64,000 nt of DNA from Paenibacillus rhizosphaerae (GTDB taxonomy: Bacteria; Bacillota; Bacilli; Paenibacillales; Paenibacillaceae). The DNA lies in contig NZ_JACHXJ010000003.1 of the NCBI RefSeq assembly GCF_014192015.1, forward strand, positions 558,001 through 622,000, given 5' to 3'. The position numbers and the translations under genes were made by a program. The notes under the pieces were generated by a model. That model made no database searches and was not told where the DNA came from. It saw only the letters and a program-made list of their open reading frames with translations. Below are positions 17,522 through 25,920 of the stretch, in pieces. Position 1 is the first letter of the stretch, and each line of letters opens with the position of its first letter.

Positions 17522-18859
17522 ATGAAAAAGAAATGGTTATCCGCATCGATGCTGCTGCTGGCATTGACACTCGTGCTGTCGGCGTGCGGCGGAAGCAAAA
17601 ACAGTTCGGACAACGGCAGCACAGCCGCCGGCGGTGAAAGCGCATCCGGTGGATCCGGCGATAAAGTCACGATCAAAATGATGCACCTGTGGCCGGACGG
17701 CAGCAACTCCGCCCAGAACAAGCTGGTGAAGCAAATCATCGGCGAATACGAGCAGGCCAACCCGAACGTCAAAATCGAAACGGAAGTGCTGGAGAACGAG
17801 CAGTATAAAAATAAACTGAAGGTCCTCTCCGCCTCCAACAGCCTGCCGGACGTCGGCTTTACATGGGCTGCCGGATTTTTGGAGCCATATGTCAAAGGCA
17901 ACATGTTCGCCCCGCTGGACGACCTGCTCCAAGGCGACCTGAAAGACAAATTTGTAGCGGGGACGACAGAAGCCTATGCCGTGGACGGTAAAACATATGC
18001 GCTGCCCGTAGAGCTGAACATCGTGCCTGTTTATTACAACAAAGAGATTTTTGCCAAATACAATTTGCAGCCGCCGAAAACCTATGAAGAATTTAAAAAC
18101 ATCGTCAAAACGCTGAACGACAACAAAGTCACTCCGATCGCCCTTGGGTCGAAGGACGCCTGGACCGGCTCCTTCTGGTACATGTACCTGGCTGACCGGC
18201 TCGGCGGTCCGGACGTGCAGGATCAGGCGGTAGCCAGCAGCACGTTCAGCGATCCGAGCCTGATTCAGGCTGCCAAGGAAGCGCAGGATTTGGTGAAGAG
18301 TAACGCCTTCGTGAAAGGCTTTAACGGTCTGTCCAACGACGAAGCCAAATCGGAATTCATGAACGAAAAAGCGGCCATGTACGCGATGGGAACCTGGGAA
18401 GTACCGAACTATACGACCAATCCCGATATCCCGCAGGAGTTCAAGGATAAAATCGGCTTCTTCAAATTCCCGACGATCGAAGGCGGCAAAGGGAACATTA
18501 ACGACTGGGTCGGCGGCGTCGGCGTCGGCATGTTCGTCTCCGAAAACTCCAAAGTCAAGGAGGATGCCAAGAAGTTCGTCAACTTCTTCGTCAAACGTTG
18601 GGGCGAGTTATCCGTAGTTGATGCGGGCATTATCCCGGGAACGAAGGTTGATACCTCCAGCGTCAAGCTGCCGCAAATGTTCATTGACGTCTTGAACGAA
18701 CTGAACAACGCCAGCAAAGTCATTCTCTATCTGGACGTACAGATGAAACCGGGTGCCGCGGAAGAACATTACAACCTGATCCAGGCGCTGCTCGGCAACG
18801 CCATCACACCGGAGGAATTCGCCAAAAAGCAGGAAGAGGCACTAAAGGCCGGAAAGTAA
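17522..18859 (+). CDS. Sugar ABC transporter substrate-binding lipoprotein (CUT1)
   Basis: 445 residues from ATG 17522, preceded by AAGGGGG. Signal peptide KKKWLSASMLLLALTLV with lipobox LSAC, then a Ser/Gly-rich linker and an SBP_bac_1 domain (MMHLWPDGSNSAQNKLVKQ, YKNKLKVLSASNSLPDVGF, ALPVELNIVPVYYNKEIFAKY). Its length and motifs put it with xylobiose/oligosaccharide binders, unlike the 560-575-residue LplA-like proteins elsewhere in the window. It sits after a kinase/regulator pair and before two permeases. Ligand inferred as xylo-oligosaccharide from the Geobacillus-like gene order. Confidence 0.92.
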   Translation: MKKKWLSASMLLLALTLVLSACGGSKNSSDNGSTAAGGESASGGSGDKVTIKMMHLWPDGSNSAQNKLVKQIIGEYEQANPNVKIETEVLENEQYKNKLKVLSASNSLPDVGFTWAAGFLEPYVKGNMFAPLDDLLQGDLKDKFVAGTTEAYAVDGKTYALPVELNIVPVYYNKEIFAKYNLQPPKTYEEFKNIVKTLNDNKVTPIALGSKDAWTGSFWYMYLADRLGGPDVQDQAVASSTFSDPSLIQAAKEAQDLVKSNAFVKGFNGLSNDEAKSEFMNEKAAMYAMGTWEVPNYTTNPDIPQEFKDKIGFFKFPTIEGGKGNINDWVGGVGVGMFVSENSKVKEDAKKFVNFFVKRWGELSVVDAGIIPGTKVDTSSVKLPQMFIDVLNELNNASKVILYLDVQMKPGAAEEHYNLIQALLGNAITPEEFAKKQEEALKAGK

Positions 18860-18878
18860 CCGTCGCGGTAAGGAGATC

Positions 18879-18918
18879 AAGGACGAACCGGGTGTTATGA
18901 CCGGTTAGTCCTTTTCTC
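18879..18918 (+). other. Intercistronic hairpin with short T-run (leaky terminator)
   Basis: AAGGAC...ACCGG, loop, CCGGT...GTCCTT followed by TTCTCT. It sits in the 93-base gap between the binding-protein and first permease genes. It probably lets most transcripts end after the binding protein. Confidence 0.65.
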
Positions 18919-18952
18919 TGTCCGACCCGCATCGTAAGGAGGCAATCGTATT

Positions 18953-19834
18953 ATGGACAAAGTCATGTCGAACAAAAAAATCATCGCCCTGTACGTGCTG
19001 CCGTCCCTGCTTCTGATTATGGCCATTATTTATATTCCCATCGTCCTTACCGGATACTACGGCCTGATGAAATGGGATGGCGTCAGCAGCATGAGTTTTA
19101 TCGGGATGGAGAACTACGCCAGCCTGATGAAGGACGACGCATTCTGGAACAGCGTGTACCACTCATTTTTATTTGCGGTACTATCGACGGTGAGCCTGGC
19201 CGTCTACATGATCGTTGCACTGATCCTGGCCGGAAACATCAAGGGGGCGGGGCTCCTCCGGAAAATCTATTTGATTCCAATGCTGCTCTCTTCCGTGGCC
19301 ATTGCCCAGCTGTGGCTTAAAATCTACCACCCGACAAACGGCATTCTGAATTCGTTTCTCGTGTCGCTGGGTGTGGAGGATCCCCCCGCCTGGCTGTCGG
19401 ATCCGAAGCTCGTGCTGTACGCCTTGTTCATTCCGATTCTGTGGCAGTACGCCGGTTTCTACATCCTGATCTACTACGCCGCCCTGAAAAACATCCCGGC
19501 ATCGCTCATCGAAGCAGCCCGGATCGACGGAGCCAATCCGTGGCAGATCGCCCTCCGAATCAAGCTGCCGCTCGTTTCCGAGGTCGTCAAAGTCACGATT
19601 GTGCTGGCCGTCGTGGGCTCGCTGAAATATTTCGACTTGATCTATGTCATGACGGACGGCGGGCCGAACGGGGCCAGCGAAGTGATGGCGTCCTACATGT
19701 ATCAAAAGGCGTTCCGCGGATTCGACTTTGGCTACGGCAGTGCCATCGGCTTCTTCCTGCTGATCATCTGCATGGTCGCCACCTGGGCGATCCGCAAGGC
19801 AACCGCCTCCAAAGACACGATTCAATATTCATGA
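18953..19834 (+). CDS. Sugar ABC transporter permease (MalF-type)
   Basis: 293-residue permease with six helices. It has the EAA loop ASLIEAARIDGANPWQIALRIKLPLVSEVVKV and the MalF-branch block LKYFDLIYVMTDGGPNGASEVMASYMYQKAF. AAGGAGG lies about 11 bases upstream of the ATG; a second in-frame ATG at 18965 is possible. It pairs with the next permease, and there is no ATPase gene nearby, so it presumably uses a shared MsmX-type ATPase. Confidence 0.93.
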   Translation: MDKVMSNKKIIALYVLPSLLLIMAIIYIPIVLTGYYGLMKWDGVSSMSFIGMENYASLMKDDAFWNSVYHSFLFAVLSTVSLAVYMIVALILAGNIKGAGLLRKIYLIPMLLSSVAIAQLWLKIYHPTNGILNSFLVSLGVEDPPAWLSDPKLVLYALFIPILWQYAGFYILIYYAALKNIPASLIEAARIDGANPWQIALRIKLPLVSEVVKVTIVLAVVGSLKYFDLIYVMTDGGPNGASEVMASYMYQKAFRGFDFGYGSAIGFFLLIICMVATWAIRKATASKDTIQYS

Positions 19835-19849
19835 TAAGAGGAGGTGCTT

Positions 19850-20734
19850 ATGATGAGAACCGCAAGTCCGGCCGTATCCGTTCCCGTGATGCGGTCTTCC
19901 CGGCCTGTCGGCGCCAGAATCGGCTCCGGCCTGCTCTATGTAGTACTGATCGCGGGAGCGGTCCTGCAAATTTTGCCGCTGGTATGGCTGCTTTTGTTTT
20001 CCCTGAAGAATAATCAGGAGGTATTCAATCTTCCTCCCTTCGCCCTCCCCAGCCATCCCAAATGGGAGAACTATGAAAACGTATGGCAGCAGGGAAATAT
20101 CGGCCGTTATTTTATGAACAGCGTCCTGATCACCGTCGTTGCCGTCGTGCTGACGATTCTGCTGGCCAGCTTTGTGACCTTTGCGATCACCCGGATGCGC
20201 TGGAAGCTCAGCTCCCTCGTCCTCGGCCTGTTCATGGTGGGCATGATGATCCCGGTGCATTCGACCCTGATTCCCTTGTTCATCCTGTTTCAAAAAGTGG
20301 GGCTCACGGACAACCAGCTCAGCATCATCTTGTCCTACACCGCCTTTAATCTGCCGATCACGATCATGATTCTGCTCGGCTTCTATTACGCGCTGCCGCG
20401 CGAGGTGGAAGAGGCCGCCATCATGGACGGCTGCTCCGTGAACCGCATGTTCTTCCGGATCGTCATGCCGATGACACTCTCGGTTATCGCTACGGCTGCG
20501 ATCATTAACATGATTTATAATTGGAACGAGTTTATTTTCGTCAACACCTTCATCAGTTCAGACAACCTGAAGACCTTGACGGTCGGCGTCCAGAACTTCG
20601 TCGGACAATACACGACCGATTGGGGCGCCATCGGGGCGACCCTGATGATCAGCATCCTGCCGATTCTCGTCATCTTTCTGGTGCTCAGCAACCGGATCGT
20701 GGAGGGCATCGCAGCCGGGTCGGTCAAAGGCTGA
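19850..20734 (+). CDS. Sugar ABC transporter permease (MalG-type)
   Basis: About 294 residues. The strong AGAGGAGGTG at 19837-19846 makes ATG 19850 or 19853 the start. Helix 1 follows a short basic N-terminus. The EAA loop reads REVEEAAIMDGCSVNRMFFRIVMPM, and the C-terminal RIVEGIAAGSVKG ending is typical of MalG-like CUT1 permeases. It closes the kinase-regulator-importer operon and is followed by a strong terminator. Confidence 0.93.
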   Translation: MMRTASPAVSVPVMRSSRPVGARIGSGLLYVVLIAGAVLQILPLVWLLLFSLKNNQEVFNLPPFALPSHPKWENYENVWQQGNIGRYFMNSVLITVVAVVLTILLASFVTFAITRMRWKLSSLVLGLFMVGMMIPVHSTLIPLFILFQKVGLTDNQLSIILSYTAFNLPITIMILLGFYYALPREVEEAAIMDGCSVNRMFFRIVMPMTLSVIATAAIINMIYNWNEFIFVNTFISSDNLKTLTVGVQNFVGQYTTDWGAIGATLMISILPILVIFLVLSNRIVEGIAAGSVKG

Positions 20735-20751
20735 TACGTCTAGGCACACAT

Positions 20752-20801
20752 AAAAAGGGCTGTCCCAAAGGTCACAAACTGACCTAAGGGCAGCCCTTTT
20801 T
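20752..20801. terminator. Bidirectional terminator between convergent genes
   Basis: AAAAAGGGCTG...CAGCCCTTTTT outer stem with an inner GGTCA/TGACC stem. A-run on the left and T-run on the right mean it can serve the plus-strand importer operon and the minus-strand secreted-protein gene. Confidence 0.9.
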
Positions 20802-20813
20802 ACTGATTCCCCG

Positions 20814-23800
20814 TTAATGCGGCACCTGGCTGCTGAAGTCATCCCTGCTGGATTGATCGGTCAGGTAAAATACAACGTCGCCGTCTTTTAGCGTAAACCG
20901 GTTCCCGAAGGCATCCTGGATGTTCCGGTTAAAGCCTTCCATCTGCCACTGATTCATCAGCGGGGCGTAAATGTACTGCAAATGCGGATTTTTCAAGTCG
21001 CCCGCCTGAATGGATTCGATGTTGAAGTTCACGACGATGTAGCCGTTCTTCAGAAAAATCGGGGACTTGTCATCCAGCCCGCCGTGCGTGCGCCCATATT
21101 CCGCGACATTCGTCCCCGCTTCGACCACATAGGGATCGGCCGGCAGGCTGTACTCGCCGTACCATTTCTGGATCGATACGTCAGCCCGTTCGCGGTCCAC
21201 CGATTCGGGTACGGGATCCTTCAGGCTGAGAAACGTCCGCAGCTGCTCAGGCAGAATCAGCAGGCTGTAGCTTCCGACCGGCGTCTTTTGCTTCGTATAC
21301 TTGTTTACATAGCTGCTGATGTATTCGTTCCGGTTCTGACCCCCGCTTGCGCCGCCATGATTAAACTTGTAGCCAGCCGTATCCCGCAGCTCCTGCGCGG
21401 GCACGTTCCGCAGCCGGTCATTTAAGATGACGTAACGCTGCACTTGATCTGCGGACGATCCGATTTTCACAAAATGCTTCGAGCTTGTGCTGTAGTACAA
21501 ATCCACCGGTATCCGCGTATCGCCGCGGCTGTTGACGGCCTTCCCGTCTTTTCTGACATAATAGAAGCTTGGCGTGATGCGGATGCCGTCCAGCGGACCG
21601 AACATATTCCCTTTCGTTTTAAAATCAAACTTGAAGTGGTATCCGGTCTTGACGGACACGTTCTTGAAACCCTGCAGCGGGCTGCTCCCCGGACGGACCG
21701 GCAGCGTAAAGACGGCTGCATTGCCCCGCGGATCGCCATCGATCCCTTTCTGACCGACCCAGTAGGAGACGCCCGTCTGGAGCGCGCTGCCCTTCTGGGA
21801 CCGGAACACGGTCTCCCAATTGTAGTCGGCAATATCGGTCACGTGAAAATCGTACAGCCGCCCAATGACGTCAACCGCCACCTCATCGTATGCGGCATGA
21901 TGCACCAGACTGGTATTGGCGTTATTTTGCAGCGTATAGTCCGCCGGGGCATTTTCGGCAATATTGCGAAAGGCGATCTGGTATGGACCCTCGTCCACCC
22001 ACACCGGCAAATCAAAGGTCGTGTCCAGCTGGCCGACCGGAATGTCCACCCATGTGTTTTTCGGAATAAAGGCGGTCCGGTTCCCATCATAGACGTCAAA
22101 AGGGAACTTGACCTGCTTGGTACGGAAATAATTGGCGTAATCCCGGTTGCCGTAGCCTGGGTAGCTGACATGCTGGCCGCTCGTCGGAATCCGGACGGTG
22201 AACGGACGCTCCAGTATCAGGGCGGACCGTCCGGCGTCCGGATTCGTTTTCTGGTTGTGCGCCGCATCGTCCGACACGGAGGAATAGTTAACCACCGGCG
22301 TATGGACCGTCACGGTGTTGATGCCGTAGATCGGAAATTCCTGGTTCTGCCCGCCGTTCATATTTCCCGGCATCAGGTCATATTCGATTTGGCCCGCGCT
22401 CGGCGTATCCTTTTTATTGGTTTTGCTGGGATCGATCAGATTTCCCGGGCTGTACAGCACGCTGTCGCCGATCTGGGGCGGCTCGGGAATTTGCGACGGT
22501 GTCGGGCCCGATTCCGCAACCTTCTGGTTGTTCATAATCGTCTGCCCGTTAAAGACCAGCGAGTCATTCGTCACCTGGATTTTGCCGACGGCTTTCTCCG
22601 CTTCCCCTTTTAGGGCGCCTTCGTCATTCGGCACCGACGGCTTGGACTTGCCTCCGGTCAGCGTCTGTCCGGCAGCCGTAAGCTCTCCGGGCGGAGCAGG
22701 CGGATCGTAATTCCCGCTCGTGGCGGCGGCATAATACGGTGGACTGTAGCCGCTCGGCTGGATGGCAATCCGGCCGCCCGGCAGGGCGTAATTGTCGAGA
22801 ATCGCCTCACGGATTTGGTAGACCTCCAGGTTCTCGATTTTCCAGAAAGCATACCGCCGCTCAATTTGGTAGGTATAGGTTTTGCTTTCGGTTTCGCTCT
22901 GCGGGTCCGGCTCGGTATGCGTTCCTTTACCGTCAGCGTTTGGCACTTCTTTGCCCGGGTCCCATTTCAGCGTATACTCCTTGGTCACATTGACCGTATA
23001 CGTGCAGGTCCCGGTCATCTGTACGAACTTGTCCTGGTACAGGTGATTCCGGGCGAGCACATTGCCGTATAAGCTCTCGGAGGTCGGAATGCCCTGGAGC
23101 ACGTCAAACCGCTCGCTGCCGCGGGCATCCGCTTTGATTTTGGCCGTCACAACGGGGTCCATGTATTTGCCGGTGATGGACTGGCCTGGCGCCGGCTCGG
23201 TACAGCTTACCGCGGGATCCGGGGGGTCGACCGGAGGCGGTCCGTCCCCGCCCCCATCGCCGACAGTCACGGTAGCTGTGCCGTACAGGTAGTAGAGGCC
23301 GCTTTTCCATACGGCCGTGATTTTGGCCGTGCCTTTGCCTATTGCGGTGACGTTCCCGCTGCTGTCCACCGTCACCACCGAGCTTTTGTCCGAGCTCCAC
23401 TTCGTCTCGGTGCGGGTGGTCACATCGACGAAGTCACCGAAGCTCGTATCGCCCTTCGCGCTGAAGGGCTTCGTACGCACTTCGGCTTTAAAGTTCTTCT
23501 TCTCACCAGGTTTCATCGCCGCACTCGTAGGGGTCACCCGCATTTCTTTGATTTCTTTGGCGGTGCCTTCCCATTTAAGGTCTAGATCGATATCATATTC
23601 AACAAGAAATTTTGGGTATCCATTTGGCCTGTTGTTGATATCCAGCTTCTCTCTATGAGTAAATGTTTCACCTCCAGTGATAACCCACAGAAAGAGACTT
23701 ATATTATCTTCGAGAAATACTAAATTGGGTACATGCTTAGTGCCTGGCTTAAAATAAATACTATCAGTAAACTTTGTTCCGTCTTTCATCAATTTCAGGT

Positions 23801-24197
23801 TTTCTACAGCGCTTTTGGGAACAGGTTGACCGGCTAAATCTAAAAAATCACTCGGGGAGTAGTCCAATGTATTGATTTTTGCACCAGTTTCCGTCTCCAA
23901 TGGGTATGGTGCGTTGTCTTTCCCTCCCATAGCAGCAATATCAGTGATTCCATTATCATTTCTATCTGCTTGAAACGAACCGTCATTTAATTGGTACCAA
24001 AATACTCCCGGATTAGCATGTGCCTTAGCGGTCACCGATTTTGTAACTACTTGGCGAATCTGAGGCCCAGTGGGAGGAGAAACAATGCTGTCGGGCGGGT
24101 AACTTTCAGCGGAGTATATATGTCTAAAAGGGAGACAACCAATCATTACTAAGGATAGAGTAAAGATTAACGATGATTTTTTTATGGACTTAACCAA
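20814..24197 (-). CDS. Very large secreted or lipid-anchored protein with a Big_2 (Ig-like) domain, function unknown
   Basis: About 1127 residues from a TTG at 24197 (GGGAGTGA upstream; a TTG at 24215 also fits). Export signal KSIKKSSLIFTLSLVMIGC; the Cys could be lipidated, or cleavage could follow IYSA. Residues about 225-320 are a bacterial Ig-like Big_2 domain (VTPTSAAMKPGEKKNFKAE ... VVTVDSSGNVTAIGKGTAKITA), followed by a Gly/Pro linker (GGGDGPPPVDPPDP). The C-terminal 800 residues match nothing I can name with certainty; they resemble large Paenibacillus surface proteins. It starts 21 bases after the SLH gene's stop, so the two are probably one surface complex. Its first 200 or so codons are AT-rich, unlike the remainder. 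Confidence 0.8.
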   Translation of the reverse strand: MVKSIKKSSLIFTLSLVMIGCLPFRHIYSAESYPPDSIVSPPTGPQIRQVVTKSVTAKAHANPGVFWYQLNDGSFQADRNDNGITDIAAMGGKDNAPYPLETETGAKINTLDYSPSDFLDLAGQPVPKSAVENLKLMKDGTKFTDSIYFKPGTKHVPNLVFLEDNISLFLWVITGGETFTHREKLDINNRPNGYPKFLVEYDIDLDLKWEGTAKEIKEMRVTPTSAAMKPGEKKNFKAEVRTKPFSAKGDTSFGDFVDVTTRTETKWSSDKSSVVTVDSSGNVTAIGKGTAKITAVWKSGLYYLYGTATVTVGDGGGDGPPPVDPPDPAVSCTEPAPGQSITGKYMDPVVTAKIKADARGSERFDVLQGIPTSESLYGNVLARNHLYQDKFVQMTGTCTYTVNVTKEYTLKWDPGKEVPNADGKGTHTEPDPQSETESKTYTYQIERRYAFWKIENLEVYQIREAILDNYALPGGRIAIQPSGYSPPYYAAATSGNYDPPAPPGELTAAGQTLTGGKSKPSVPNDEGALKGEAEKAVGKIQVTNDSLVFNGQTIMNNQKVAESGPTPSQIPEPPQIGDSVLYSPGNLIDPSKTNKKDTPSAGQIEYDLMPGNMNGGQNQEFPIYGINTVTVHTPVVNYSSVSDDAAHNQKTNPDAGRSALILERPFTVRIPTSGQHVSYPGYGNRDYANYFRTKQVKFPFDVYDGNRTAFIPKNTWVDIPVGQLDTTFDLPVWVDEGPYQIAFRNIAENAPADYTLQNNANTSLVHHAAYDEVAVDVIGRLYDFHVTDIADYNWETVFRSQKGSALQTGVSYWVGQKGIDGDPRGNAAVFTLPVRPGSSPLQGFKNVSVKTGYHFKFDFKTKGNMFGPLDGIRITPSFYYVRKDGKAVNSRGDTRIPVDLYYSTSSKHFVKIGSSADQVQRYVILNDRLRNVPAQELRDTAGYKFNHGGASGGQNRNEYISSYVNKYTKQKTPVGSYSLLILPEQLRTFLSLKDPVPESVDRERADVSIQKWYGEYSLPADPYVVEAGTNVAEYGRTHGGLDDKSPIFLKNGYIVVNFNIESIQAGDLKNPHLQYIYAPLMNQWQMEGFNRNIQDAFGNRFTLKDGDVVFYLTDQSSRDDFSSQVPH

Positions 24198-24218
24198 TTC
24201 GATAGTCACTCCCAACTA

Positions 24219-25445
24219 TCATTTCTGCAATAAAATGGCGCCATAAGAGCCATCGTCAGCAAAGACACTTTCAATTTCTGAATTACCAGCTGTTAGATTT
24301 CTCTCTACAGAAGATGAACTCCATAATCTAGTCTCTACTCCCTTTTTAAACATATTAACTGGCCCTTCACTTGGAAGAGTAGTGTAACCAAATCTAACTG
24401 AAGTCAAGCCAAAAACTCTGCTTCCCCCTTGTAGACGATATTTAAGTCCATTTGAATAACTTCGTAAGTCAAAACCTTCTTTGTTTGCAATTACTGACGA
24501 ATCTATAAACACTAAATAAGAATTTTCAAAAAATATTTTATCCGTATCCACAAACATCCGCCCATAAATACTTCCCGTCTGGTTCGCACTCAAACCACTC
24601 ATAAAAATATAATGATATATTTTCACTTTTCCGGTATTGTTTCTAAGGCTTACGTCCTTACCCAGGATCGTTTTAAGCTCATGCCCCTCAGCATACTCAT
24701 ACGCCGGAATCACCGTCCGGAGGTTCGTCCCCGTCGTCCCCACTTCCCGCAGCTCGTTCAGTCCCTTGAACGCGCTCGGCGCCTTCGTCTGCGTCGTTTC
24801 GAAACGCTGAATGATCACCGCGACCTCCGCGCGCGTGGTCGTTTTGCCGCCGCCGAAGCTGTCGTCCGGATACCCGGACATCAGCCCCGTTCCGAGCATG
24901 ACCGACACATACGGATAGTCGGCTTTGTTCAAACCGCCCTTGTAATACTCCGTCACCGGCACGATGGTGTCCTTCGTGTCCTCGATCGCCTGCATGTACT
25001 CTCCGTCGCGGGCCGCCAGTCCGGAGGCCATCCACTTCGCCATTTCCACTCGCGTTAGCGGAGTACCCGGCTTAAAGCCATTCGTGTAATCGGTCGGGCT
25101 GAAAAAGCCTTTCCCCGCCGCCTCGCTCACTTCCTTTTCGCTCCAGTGCCCGGCCAAATCGGAAAATACCGCTGTTCCGCCAGCGTTCTCGTTCGTCGAA
25201 ACTCTGGCCAGAATCGCTGCAAATTCAGCCCGTGTAACCGGGTCCTTCGGTCTGAATTTACCGCTGCCGTCTCCTTTTAGGTAACCCTTGAATACCGCAT
25301 CGTTAATGGCCTGATTCGCCCAATGGGACGCCGGTACATCTTTAAAAGCCGCCGCCGCGGCTGCAGGCACGGGCAGTTCGATCGCTCCTGCCGCTCCGAG
25401 GAGCATCGCCCCGGCCAAAATGATCATCAACATTGATTTGAACAT
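24219..25445 (-). CDS. Surface protein with three SLH domains
   Basis: 408 residues from ATG 25445 (GGAGCGGAAGAAGC upstream). Signal peptide to about residue 30 (AMLLGAAGAIELPVPAAAAA). Three SLH repeats follow: AAFKDVPASHWANQAI.../FRPKDPVTRAEFAAILARV, VFSDLAGHWSEKEV.../FKPGTPLTRVEMAKWM, and PYVSVMLGTGLMSGYPDDSF.../TTTRAEVAVIIQRFE. They anchor the protein to pyruvylated cell-wall polymer. Residues about 235-408 are a domain of unknown function, mostly on AT-rich DNA. The large Big_2 protein follows and is probably co-expressed. Confidence 0.9.
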   Translation of the reverse strand: MFKSMLMIILAGAMLLGAAGAIELPVPAAAAAAFKDVPASHWANQAINDAVFKGYLKGDGSGKFRPKDPVTRAEFAAILARVSTNENAGGTAVFSDLAGHWSEKEVSEAAGKGFFSPTDYTNGFKPGTPLTRVEMAKWMASGLAARDGEYMQAIEDTKDTIVPVTEYYKGGLNKADYPYVSVMLGTGLMSGYPDDSFGGGKTTTRAEVAVIIQRFETTQTKAPSAFKGLNELREVGTTGTNLRTVIPAYEYAEGHELKTILGKDVSLRNNTGKVKIYHYIFMSGLSANQTGSIYGRMFVDTDKIFFENSYLVFIDSSVIANKEGFDLRSYSNGLKYRLQGGSRVFGLTSVRFGYTTLPSEGPVNMFKKGVETRLWSSSSVERNLTAGNSEIESVFADDGSYGAILLQK

Positions 25446-25800
25446 GCTTCTTCCGCTCCAATCTTTTAAAATATGCAGCTTCTTGCATTTCCTATTTCCT
25501 CTTAAATTCACTGATCTTCAAGCTTCCTTATCCTCCCTGACATGCTGGTACAATCTAACTTCCTGATTCTTCCTGGTACCGTCTGTGCTACTGCTTCCTT
25601 TGTAGCTCTAAACCGAAACCCTCTTGCTAAATAAGTATGATTTTCTTAACCGACGGGACTGCTTGCCCACGCGTGGCCCTAAGCAGCCGCACCTCCTTAT
25701 GTATTCCTGTGAAACTTCTTTCCTATTTGACATAGGACTACTTGCAGTATACTACAGCATTTTCGCAAAATTTGTCATTAATTGTCATGTCTCCTCATAA
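25446..25800 (-). other. Long leader upstream of the SLH gene with a strong hairpin
   Basis: No gene is seen for about 350 bases. On the minus strand a two-part hairpin lies at 25686-25659: outer CTGCTT/AAGCAG and inner CCACG/CGTGG. It is preceded by an AAGGAGG at 25691-25697 with no coding frame behind it, and followed by purine-rich sequence. A TATACT box is at 25751-25746 without a good -35. It could be a structured 5' UTR; it does not match the riboswitch classes I know well. Confidence 0.4.
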
Positions 25801-25870
25801 CTTCTATTATATGGGTCTAATGGATATATAAGATGCATGTTTAGTGAAAAGTTCTTGCCCCATCCAACAC

Positions 25871-25903
25871 AAAAAAACAAAGCAGGAATGCATTCCTGCT
25901 TTG
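25871..25903 (-). terminator. Terminator of the thiamine operon
   Basis: Perfect palindromic stem CAAAGCAGGAATG/CATTCCTGCTTTG (25878-25903) followed on the minus strand by a run of seven T. It lies 18 bases after the thiO stop codon. Confidence 0.92.
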
Positions 25904-25920
25904 CCGTCAATCCTTATATT

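Noticed and set aside
23578..24660. AT-rich patch as an inserted IS element.
   Set aside because: No transposase frame or terminal inverted repeats; both host genes read through it without interruption.
25560..25760. Known riboswitch (c-di-GMP-I, c-di-AMP, guanidine, cobalamin) upstream of the SLH gene.
   Set aside because: I compared conserved core motifs from memory and none fits; only a generic hairpin is supported.
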